A stretch of 27,879 nt of DNA from Euprymna scolopes (Eukaryota > Mollusca > Cephalopoda > Sepiida > Sepiolidae): contig CM044491.1 in assembly GCA_024364805.1 (NCBI GenBank), positions 87,327,933-87,355,811 of the forward strand, given 5' to 3'. The notes under the pieces were generated by a model. It was not told the DNA's origin. It searched no databases and saw nothing but the letters and a program-made list of their open reading frames with translations. Shown in pieces: positions 1 to 7,772 of the stretch. Every line of letters starts with the position of its first letter. The first letter of the stretch is position 1. The position numbers and the translations under genes were made by a program.

Positions 1-776
1 GCATATTTCATTAAGTATAAGAGACGTTTTCTGTCTATTAATTCTATTTTCGATCGTTTTCAACTTTACTTCTGACGAGAACTAGCTAATGTAATCACCA
101 TATTTATCATAAGTTCGGGTATTTTCCAATTTTTCAGGATTCACAGTGAAGGATAAATTAATTAATTAAAATACAGTATAGTATGCAGTACACATGTATA
201 TAATCAAATAACATTATAAATTACAATGTAAGGCAGGGAAAATACCGTAAAATAATGTCGCTATCTCTTTTTTTATGAACTCCATTTCATTTCTTTAACA
301 TATGTCCTCTTAACAAGATATCCTTTCAAAGTAGGCAACCAGTGCCTAGCAACTATATAGGAAATGATACATATTTGATGTACAAATCGACAGATCGACA
401 AAAAAGTATTTAATTTGACAGTGTAACAGTTGCCAAATGAATCCTATAATTGGAGTTCCATTATAATGACAGAACAGCTAAGAATATGCCAACTATTTGA
501 GATACATATTGCTGAAATGAAATTTACTTATCTTTTTGATGTTCATAGAGATTGTTAATCTGAATTATTTGGATAACTTGAACTTCTCATCTTGAGTGTT
601 ATTCTCACAGCGTTTCAGCCAAAGTAACCTTCAACCACCTTTATATGTATCTTGTTAAACTCGGGAATATTTCTGTCGGACTCAAGTTTTTTTCTATCAA
701 ACTCGTAATCTGCACGGATTGTAAATTGAGCCCTTTATTTAATTCCCGTTGCTAGCATGGTCTCGCTTAGACGGTG
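1..776. other. AT-rich non-coding stretch, nothing recognised
   Basis: No open frame with protein-like composition, no RNA gene, no long repeat and no simple-sequence tract of note was seen. Composition is strongly A+T with scattered short homopolymers, as in the background of the whole window. Confidence 0.6.
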
Positions 777-1073
777 CTAACCGGATAGAATTCTTAGGTT
801 ATTCGAAAGTGTAGTCTTAGTATTACCCACAGTGAGGGTTGAACCTTCACCTTCCATAAGAATGTTACTTGGAACTGATTTGTACGTAGGAATTGAAACA
901 GGATGGTGCATATTGATCCGATCATTAAATAAAGGTTTACGTTCGAAATTCCGTGCAGCGACAGTGAAAAAATTTCCGAGTTTCACAAAGTGCTTCCGAT
1001 GAAGATCGAAAGGAAAACCTGCCTCCCCCAAAATGAAGGCAATAGTTCGAATATTACAATATAATACAAAGTA
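777..1073 (-). CDS. Unassigned orphan open frame (about 98 codons), possibly a relic exon
   Basis: On the minus strand the frame is open from 1073 down to a TAG stop at 777-779. A TGA at 1074-1076 closes it upstream. No ATG lies near its head; the first ATG is internal, so it is not a simple complete gene. The central peptide (ILGEAGFPFD, then VKLGNFFTVAARNFERKPLF) is mixed in composition and free of low-complexity runs, unlike most open frames here, and the DNA is less A+T-biased than its flanks. This could be a degraded exon or a transposase relic. GxxGFPF followed by a basic helix-like stretch is faintly reminiscent of CENP-B/pogo-type DNA-binding regions, but I do not recognise the family. 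It may equally be chance. Confidence 0.2.
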   Translation of the reverse strand, partial: YFVLYCNIRTIAFILGEAGFPFDLHRKHFVKLGNFFTVAARNFERKPLFNDRINMHHPVSIPTYKSVPSNILMEGEGSTLTVGNTKTTLSNNLRILSG

Positions 1074-1940
1074 TCAGATATATATATATATACTGGTTTA
1101 TTATCAGTTGCAGAATGAAATATTTGAAAAATGTATGTTCCTATATTTTATTGAAATTGCTTTCATAAAGTGTATACTGCAGATTATTATAACACGTATG
1201 GAAAAGTTTATATAAATTTGAATGCATCTCGCCTCTTTTTTGTAATTTGCAACTATACGTATATTTTTTAGTTAATATTATAAAAAATATCACATATTTT
1301 TACATTGAAAATGTGATCTGATATATTGCAAAAATGATTTCAATATGTATTTTATTGCCCGGGCTGTCATTGATATTTTTCTACTGTTTAGAAAACTATA
1401 CTTATCTTAATAGAAAAACAGAATATAAAAAAAAATATCTGTTTGACATCCTCCCAAGAAATTACCTTAAACATGCGGTACATGCATAATTAACAAAATC
1501 GTCGATCGGTATTTATAAAACAGATATCTTCTGGAATATGGTGAATTATAAGCCCGCCAATAGTAAGTCCGGCTTATATGTTGATGTATACGCTTAATAC
1601 AAATAAATTCACTTTATAATAAAGAAAAATGTGACTTTTGTGTATAATATCATTTAAATTCTACTCGTAACACAACCGTTAGGGAGTAAAAGCAGTGTTG
1701 TATTCTAGATTCTGAAAGAATCGATTTCAGCTACTCGAGGGGAAGTTAGAAAGCAAATATCAAATCAGCATCGTTAAAGGTTTCTTTTATATGTGTTTCT
1801 ACATAAGATGATGTTTCATATGCGAAGGTTTAATTACGAACGAAATTCTTATATGTTAAATGATAATAAAAGCTCTAGAATAATATTTTTCAGTCAAAAT
1901 GACGGAAACAAAATTTATTCTAGGGAATCAACATAGAAAT
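1074..1940. other. AT-rich non-coding stretch with one short inverted repeat
   Basis: Nothing coding was seen. TATAAGCC at 1547-1554 is mirrored by GGCTTATA at 1570-1577 (8-bp arms, 15-nt spacer). This is short enough to be chance in such DNA. The stretch ends where LINE copy A begins. Confidence 0.55.
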
Positions 1941-3649
1941 AGGATCCTGAACAGAAGTGTGCGTTCTATCCCAACCATTATCAATGGACCTGAGGTTATC
2001 TCGTCAGCATAAGGCAAGGCCAAAATATTTGCCAAGAACTCTGCAGCTAATTTTACCCTATGCGACGAAGGCCATCAACTCCCCATATTTCCTCCTATAA
2101 CACAGAACACGCTAGGTAACATACAAATATCTGTGCATGAGGTCGGCAAGCATATCAATAACCTTGATTCCAGTAAAGCAACTGGCCTTGACGGCATCCT
2201 ATTTATCGTGTTAAAAAGCTTCGATCAGAAATTGCCCCCTATACTTACGAACCTGTTTAAGCGTTGCCTTAAGGAGAAGTGCTTTCCAACACCCTGGAAA
2301 ACCTCATCAGTATGGCCTGTATTTAAGAATTCAGGTGATCGCTCATCTCTCTTTCAGTACGGACCAATAAGTCTCCTGTGTGTCACGAGTAAGTTGCTGG
2401 AATCCATATTAAATAGAGAAATAGTCAACCACCTCAGCAGAAATAACCTTCTTAGTGACACGCAATATGGTTTCCGTTCTGCAAGATCTGCAAAAGATGT
2501 GCTAAAGGTTATATCTCATAGGATTACTGAATCTCTTGACAAAGGCTTCCTTTCTAGGGCAATTACTCTTGACATATAAAATGCCTTCGACAAGGTATGG
2601 CATAAAGGCCTACTTCAAAAGATTTCCAGCTACGGTATTACTGGAAATGTTTTCTCTATCATTAAATCATTTTTCTCTGATAGGCTCATAAGAGTAGTGG
2701 TCGATGGACAAAAATCAGAGGCCTGCAGTATCAATGCTGGAGTCCCTCAGCGATCCATCCTGGGCCCAACTCTCTTTCTGATCTAAATCAATGATCTCCC
2801 TAAACACATACTTTAATCATTCCTTGATATCTATGCTGATGACAAGACCATCTACGGCAATATATTAAAGGCTGTAAATGACAAAGTTCTCTCTGATTCT
2901 CTCTCCCCTGATTTCGAGCGCGTGGTTCAGTGGAGGAAGACGTGGCTGGTTACCTTTAATGCATCCAAAACCAAACTCCTATCCTTACATCATCAACGCT
3001 CTGATCCCCATCTGCCACCAATTGAAATGGATGGCTCTCGTCTAGGAGAAGCCCCATGTTTTGGCAAGCTTCTGGACTTGATCTGAAATAGAACACTTAC
3101 ATCAAGTCTGTTGTCAAGGTCTCTGGAAAGATGGCGGGATCCTTCTACCGCTCCAAAAGATATCTCACTACTGATGCAATTCACTATCTATATAAAAGCC
3201 AAGTACGACCAAGGATGGAATACTGTTGCCATATCTGGGCAGGAGCTGCTAAAAAGAGCATATCCTGCCTTGACAGAGTACAAAATAGACTTCGTGGCTT
3301 AGTGGGGGTGCCCTTTTCTCTTCCCTGCAACCTCTCTCCTACAGAAGAGACGTCGCGAGCCTATCTTTGTTTTATCCTTCTTGTCATAGCAGGTGCTCGT
3401 CTGAACTCCAATCTCTGGTCCCCCCTCGCCAATCTATCACGAAAAACACCTGTCTAGCTGAAACCACTGTCAAAAATTTTCCCCACTTTTTATCTGTACC
3501 TAAATTAAAACGTAGATTCCATGAATAAAACTTCTTTCTTAGAACTGCATGCCTGTGGAACTCTGTTCCGTCTGCCTGCTTCCCACCGGACTACAACTTG
3601 GATGTCTTCAAGTCAGATGTAAACAAATCCTGATGAACTGCCCCCTTAA
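1941..3649 (+). pseudogene. Reverse transcriptase and C-terminal domain of LINE copy A (broken)
   Basis: One frame runs from 1941 to about 3075. It contains, in order: the pre-RT linker (SIPTIINGPEVISS); SSKATGLDG at about 2169; GPISLLCVTSKLLE (RT block 2); QYGFRSARS (block 3); NAFDKVWHKGL (motif A, at about 2580); GVPQRSILGPTLFLI (motif B, with R where G is usual in PQGS); and YADD (motif C, 2832-2843). In-frame stops lie at 2010, 2577, 2784 and 2814. Near 3075 about 13 bases are missing relative to copy B, between two CTTGA repeats, which shifts the frame. The C-terminal domain resumes from about 3131 (YLYKSQVRPRMEYCCHIW, LDRVQNRL). The protein would have copied element RNA into DNA at a nicked chromosomal target. 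The catalytic YADD survives although the frame does not. Confidence 0.85.
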
Positions 3650-3699
3650 GTAGACACTTTATTAAATCTCCACACTAACGTACTGCACATGCAATAACC

Positions 3700-3732
3700 C
3701 TTATCCTTGAGTGGCGTTCGGGCCTTGATAAG
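3700..3732 (+). other. 3'-terminal hairpin of LINE copy A
   Basis: CTTATC (3700-3705) pairs with GATAAG (3727-3732). The inner tip GGCC-TCTT-GGCC seen in copy B is partly eroded here. The same structure closes copies B and C, so it belongs to the element and probably serves as the RNA structure its RT recognises, by analogy with UnaL2/L2-type LINEs. Confidence 0.7.
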
Positions 3733-3959
3733 TCGTGGTCACCTTGTAAAAAAAATAAACCGAATATTTAATAATTATTCATGACTGAATAATGTTCTGT
3801 ATAGAAATCATAACCCAACTTAGTAATTAATAGCTTGGCTCACATTTAGAAAACATTTTGTTTAACTCGACAATGCTTTATTAGATGTTAAACGTTTATT
3901 TGACATCAGGGAATAGTAAATACTACACGACATATCTCTGTGCGTGTTTTCTTTATTTG

Positions 3960-4110
3960 TGGCTCGTCTCCTTCGCGCCCCGCCCGCCATACAGTTCGAC
4001 ACTCGAGGACTCCAGGGCATGACGTCATTGACAAGGGGAATGGCTGTCAGATCAGATGAAATGAGACGACATCGCAAATTAAAATGCCGAAGAAATAAAA
4101 CTCTCATTTA
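3960..4110. promoter_or_regulatory. CpG-rich island with GC box and CRE palindrome
   Basis: In DNA that is otherwise very A+T-rich this patch carries a CpG cluster, a GCCCCGCCC GC box (3977-3985, Sp1/KLF type) and a full TGACGTCA CRE/ATF palindrome (4020-4027), only about 35 bp apart. GC boxes and CREs commonly sit within 150 bp upstream of animal transcription starts. No TATA box, convincing downstream coding exon or splice donor was found on either strand, so direction and target gene are unknown. It could also be a fragment of an unrecognised GC-richer repeat. Confidence 0.35.
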
Positions 4111-4112
4111 AT

Positions 4113-4540
4113 GCTTGTAATTTGGGGGTGCGCTGACGAATACTTTCTTGCTGCAAAAGAATAGGTGGAATTAATTAAATTTATTGTATTCCTTTGAAAG
4201 ATTAAAGAAGACAGGAAGGAGAAAATAATAAGAAAAAAACGAGCAGTGGCGGGTGTTCCGAGACCAGTGGAAAGACAGGGAAATAAAAAGATGGAAAAAT
4301 AATAAGAAAATGAATTTATCAAAATGAAAGAGCAACAAAGACAAAGGAAGAAATAAGCGAGGAAAAAGTGGAAGCTAAAAAGGCAGTAATGGACAGAAGA
4401 CGAATGGTATTATTGAAAAAGAATATGGAAGAGAATAAAGAAATATGGACGTAAAAAATATATATAAAAAAATAAAAGTGTTTTGAAAATTTAAGGTTTA
4501 CAAATAGCAATTAAATAAGAAAAAGGGAATAAGTTAAAAA
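4113..4540. repeat. Purine-rich (A/G) low-complexity block
   Basis: The + strand here is mostly A and G, with many AAGAA/GGAAA/GAAAAA runs and few C or T. No repeat unit is regular enough to call a satellite. Open frames on the minus strand here are by-products of the composition. Confidence 0.6.
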
Positions 4541-4599
4541 GAGAACATTTATGCGTAAATTCAGCAGCTGTGCTTAGCAAATACAGGCATTTCTTAATT

Positions 4600-5840
4600 T
4601 ACACACTTTTTAAATGTCTCTATATTTTTGTTTATGAAGATTACAACTTTCGTAAATTCATTTTCCTTCACTTCTCACGTTTCGGTTTTTCTTTGTCCAC
4701 ATTGTTTTTTAATCATATTTCTCTGTATTGCTTTGCATGTTGTTGATTTCTTTTACCGATTTTATGTCCATACGTTTATATTTTTCATTCATTTGTTTTT
4801 GTTGTTTTTCTTTTAATCTATTTCGTTAATATATTTTCACCGTACATTGTCCGTTATGTTCAGTTTTATTTAGTTGTAGCTTCTCACTATTTTCTATATT
4901 TTTAATTTTCTTTCTTTCATTTTGCTTTTAGATTTTCTGATCTTTTTTTAATATTCACCAAACATTTTCTTTTACTTTGCTTTTACCGCTTCCTTTAAAT
5001 TTTGTAAATTTTATGCGCATTTTTACATTCATTTTATTTTACTTATAACAATACGCTATTTCTTCTGTAATATCCCCTTAAACGTTATTTTCGTTTTGGA
5101 TTTTACGTAGTTTTCGGTTTTCATTACTTTTAGCGGGTTTTTACGTCTATTTTTTTCATTCATAATTTTACGTCTATTTTTATTCATTCATACTTTTTAA
5201 ATAAGATTTTTAAGACTCTTATGTTTTTTTAACATTTTTTTTAATTTGTACAATTTTTAATTAATTTTCATTCATTTCTCACATTTCGCTTTTAATTTTC
5301 TCCTTTTACTTTGTATGCATATATTTACTCAACTCCTTCTTCATTTTTAAATCCTATTAGGTTTTAATTTCTAATATTATTTACTCCTGCTTCGATTTTC
5401 CTGCATTATTTTTATTAAAGTGTTTTTTCTCATCGATTTTTGGTTTCTTTTCTTTCTTTCATTTTGTTCTTTAATTTTTTCTTTTCCGCTTGTCTCAAAC
5501 GTTTTTCGATTTATTTCGTCCCCTAATTAAAAAAAAAATCTATCTTTTAATATAGTTTGCTTTTTGTCTTCTTTATCCTATCAAACAATTGAGTTTTCCT
5601 CATTTGTTTATTGAGTATTTTATTGCTTAAAATTTCAGAAATCCTTCTACATTTTATTATATGTCGTTTTTTGTGGTCTCTTTTTTCTTCCTCACATCAC
5701 AGAAAACAATTATATTTTTCTTTAACCCTACCCCTAGACAGAACTCTTTTCATTCAAAAAAAAAATCTCCACAATTTTCTTTCATTTCCTCCCTGTGATG
5801 ATTGTTAATTTTCCCCTCATTCATTTTTTTTTACGATAGA
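4600..5840. repeat. T-rich low-complexity block, about 1.2 kb
   Basis: The + strand is dominated by T, with TTTC/TTCATT/TTTTA words. A clear local duplication lies inside it: TTTTACGTCTATTTTT at 5139 recurs at 5166 (27-bp period), and each copy is followed by CATTCATA. The block follows the purine-rich one, so strand composition flips at about 4.55 kb. No coding was seen. Confidence 0.6.
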
Positions 5841-6392
5841 AAAAAAAACAAAGAAATAAAATTAGTTGATCTGTGATTGGTTCAACCAGCACAAGAGATT
5901 TTTCAAATATTCTTTTAAAATTAAGCAAGAATAAAAAAACGAAATAACAGGCAGACGCGTGCGGTAAAGTTAATGATCTCCTTGCATATTTTCTTTGAAA
6001 TCGGCATAATCATATTTGTGATGAACACCACTATGCAAGCAGCGATTAGTTTTCAATCTATTCCCATTACAAGCTTCCTCATTGTGGTCGTAATCAAAAT
6101 ATATTTTAATTTTAAAAAAAAGTAGTGATATAAATGTTATTCATAGTCTTTTTTATTTCACATCATAGTCTCAACATACTACTAAACAGACCAGTAGTCT
6201 GTTGAGTAAAAAGTCCTTCCTCTATTTATTGCTTTGATTGCATACTAACATTCATTATTTATTATCTTTTAAGATCGGTATCATACATGATTAAGATTAT
6301 ATATTGCTTCACAGCCATATTATTTTATGTACTTACTAGGAGTTCCCACACCAACTATCATCAGAGATGTTGCTTAATAACAACAACCTGTG

Positions 6393-6393
<1 letters not shown>
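5841..6393. other. AT-rich non-coding stretch, nothing recognised
   Basis: No coding, RNA or repeat signal was found apart from short A and T runs. Confidence 0.55.
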
Positions 6394-6423
<30 letters not shown>

Positions 6424-6440
6424 CATTATTATTATTATTT
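6394..6440. repeat. (TTA)n microsatellite, left flank of the 5S-like unit
   Basis: About 15 near-perfect ATT/TTA triplets with one C interruption end exactly where the 5S-like sequence starts. The same triplet resumes after that unit at 6773. Confidence 0.9.
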
Positions 6441-6551
6441 ACCGCGCGATCACGTTGACCCACAGGTTCTCGCCCGATTATCGAAGTTAAACAACGTTGA
6501 GCCTGGGCAGTATCAGCTGGGTGACCATTTGGGAAGGCGAGGCGCTGTATG
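6441..6551 (+). ncRNA. 5S rRNA-like head (degenerate 5S sequence)
   Basis: The Pol III type 1 internal control region can be followed: box A-like AAGTTAAACAACG (6484-6496), intermediate element GAGCCTGGG (6499-6507), and a box C region GCTGGGTGACC...GGGAA (6516-6535). In a 5S gene these bind TFIIIA and then recruit TFIIIC and TFIIIB. The outer stem (helix I) is degraded: the expected 5' GYCTAC end is replaced by ACCGCGCG, so it would not fold as ribosomal 5S. It is more likely a promoter-bearing head than functional rRNA. Confidence 0.7.
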
Positions 6552-6772
6552 TACCGCGAGGTAAAATACCAGGTTGACAAATTAGCGCGGTCTATCCTTC
6601 TCTCAAAGAGTATATTGGACTCTCTTAAGCGCCCCCATCTAGTGATGGCATCGCGAAAAAAATACTTGATTGCCCTGAAGAAGCATCAAGTATTCAGCTA
6701 CCAACAGGATTTGAATTACACTACAAACTCGTGTAGTGAGTTCAATCTCGGCTGCGGCCGCGATAGACGAAG
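6441..6772 (+). mobile_element. 5S rRNA-headed SINE candidate, about 330 bp
   Basis: The first 110 bases resemble animal 5S rRNA along their length: ATCACGTTG, GGTTCTCGCCCGAT, CGAAGTTAAACAACGTTGAG, CTGGGTGACC and GCGCTGTA match in order and spacing. A roughly 220-bp unrelated body follows (6552-6772), including a box-B-like GAGTTCAATCT at about 6739. It is bounded 3' by (TTA)n. A Pol III promoter from a cellular RNA, a novel body and a simple-repeat 3' tail are the standard parts of a SINE; 5S-headed SINEs are known as the SINE3 class in vertebrates. I do not recognise this body. The alternative is a retroposed or duplicated 5S pseudogene joined by chance to other DNA. No terminal T run follows the 5S part, so it is not an ordinary 5S gene. 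Confidence 0.6.
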
Positions 6773-6796
6773 TATTATTATTATTATTATTATTAT

Positions 6797-6840
<44 letters not shown>
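6773..6840. repeat. Compound (TTA)n(AGT)n microsatellite
   Basis: TTA triplets (6773-6798) switch to an uninterrupted AGT run (6798-6840). It abuts the 3' end of the 5S-headed unit and the 5' side of a dispersed-repeat copy (from 6851). Confidence 0.9.
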
Positions 6841-6844
<4 letters not shown>

Positions 6845-6850
6845 AAGTAG

Positions 6851-7107
6851 TATTTACTCAGTAGGTGTAGTCACATACGGCATCATCAAAGATTTCTCTT
6901 TGAGAACAACTTGTGGTGTTCTATAGAGTCTGAGGTACAACAAATCTCCCCAGATTTCCAGTACTCTTCACCTCTTTTGCAGATGATTTCGAGATATCGA
7001 CGCGACGATTACAATTGATTTCTCGCTTGCATCGACCATCGGTCTTCACTGTTATTTCGATCGCAATCAGCCTCCCCAAGGTCCCAATCCTATTTGCACT
7101 CATCCAG
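6851..7107 (+). repeat. Unnamed dispersed repeat, copy 1
   Basis: This matches copies at 7540 and 10693. Shared words in order include TTTACTC, GTAGTCACA, ATCATCAAAG, CTTTGAGAACAAC, GAGTCTGAG and ATTTCCAG. The 3' part (CCCAAGGTCCCAAT, then TTTGCACTCATCCAG) is matched only by copy 2. No long open frame of note and no terminal repeats were seen, so the class is unknown (SINE body, or a non-autonomous element). Confidence 0.6.
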
Positions 7108-7539
7108 CAGAGTTCTGCTAGTGCTTTCTCTCCTCACTTATTTGGTGTGGCGTCATTTTATGGTGACATACACAAACAAAAAGGGGTGAGCTGAAGGCAG
7201 TGAGATGTATTTACAATTATACAGTAAGTTTTCATTATTCTATTTGATGTCTGTTAGTGCTTTACATCCGTAGCACTTTCTGTATGCCCGATTGCGCTTG
7301 TAGCTCATGTGTGTTAATGTGTGAACATTCGGGTTTTTCTTAATATTTCAACTGTGTTCATTATTGTCACCAGTTGTATCGTCTCAACTGTCCTTCTGAT
7401 CCCAATCTGCCCCATTATTTTTTAAACTGTTTTCGATATTGTTCATACTGCTGCTAATCATAAGTGTGTTATCTTGATTCTATTCATCTCCATAACTTTT
7501 TACACTCTCATTATTAGTAGTATTGTTTGTGTTAGTAGT
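7108..7539. other. Unassigned spacer between two repeat copies
   Basis: T-rich DNA with no coding signal. Short imperfect ATT/AGT triplets at about 7507-7547 lead into repeat copy 2, as at copy 1. Confidence 0.5.
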
Positions 7540-7772
7540 ATTACTTACTAGAAGTTCTCAAAAGAGTCTTCAAAAGTGATTGATCACTGATAATATCCGG
7601 TAGTATTTCCTGGAGGTCGAGTGACAACAAATCCCCTTGCTTTCTGATACCCTCTACCTTTTTTGATAATCATTGTGAATCATTTGGATCATAACAACAG
7701 ACGCTTATCATAGACAAGGCATTTATCAATTCAAGCCCTTCCAAGGTTCCAGTATTCTTCGCACTTTTCCAG
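7540..7772 (+). repeat. Unnamed dispersed repeat, copy 2 (most diverged)
   Basis: It begins with TTACTTACTAGAAG like copy 3, continues with GGAGGTCGAGTGACAACAAATCC, and ends with CCAAGGTTCCAGTATTC...GCACTTTTCCAG, which matches the end of copy 1. The middle is diverged. Order and spacing of the matching blocks support common descent. Confidence 0.45.

Larger units (their letters stand above)
1941..3759 (+). mobile_element. LINE copy A: 5'-truncated CR1/Jockey-type non-LTR retrotransposon
   Basis: The copy begins abruptly at an AGGATCCTGAACAG sequence that is shared with copy B at 18249. That point falls in the linker between endonuclease and reverse transcriptase, so the 5' UTR, ORF1 and endonuclease are missing, as expected of incomplete target-primed reverse transcription. 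It carries linker, RT and C-terminal domain, then a short 3' UTR ending in a hairpin (3700-3732) and a short A-rich tail (about 3749-3759). The lack of a long poly(A) tail points to a CR1/L2/Rex-like 3' end. The family is inferred from RT motifs, and the exact clade needs a tree. It is inactive: several stops plus at least one frameshift. Confidence 0.9.

Noticed and set aside
353-385. Similarity of TATAGGAAATGAT at about 356 to 16128
   Set aside because: Only about 20 bases match and the flanks do not extend it; chance is adequate in AT-rich DNA.
6441-6551. A functional 5S rRNA gene
   Set aside because: The outer stem is degraded, no T-run terminator follows, and the sequence runs straight into an unrelated body.
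6374-6580. Asn-, Tyr-, Ile- or Ser-rich open frames across the triplet repeats
   Set aside because: They are translations of (TTA)n and (AGT)n in various frames and overlap the 5S-like unit. There is no reason to call them genes.
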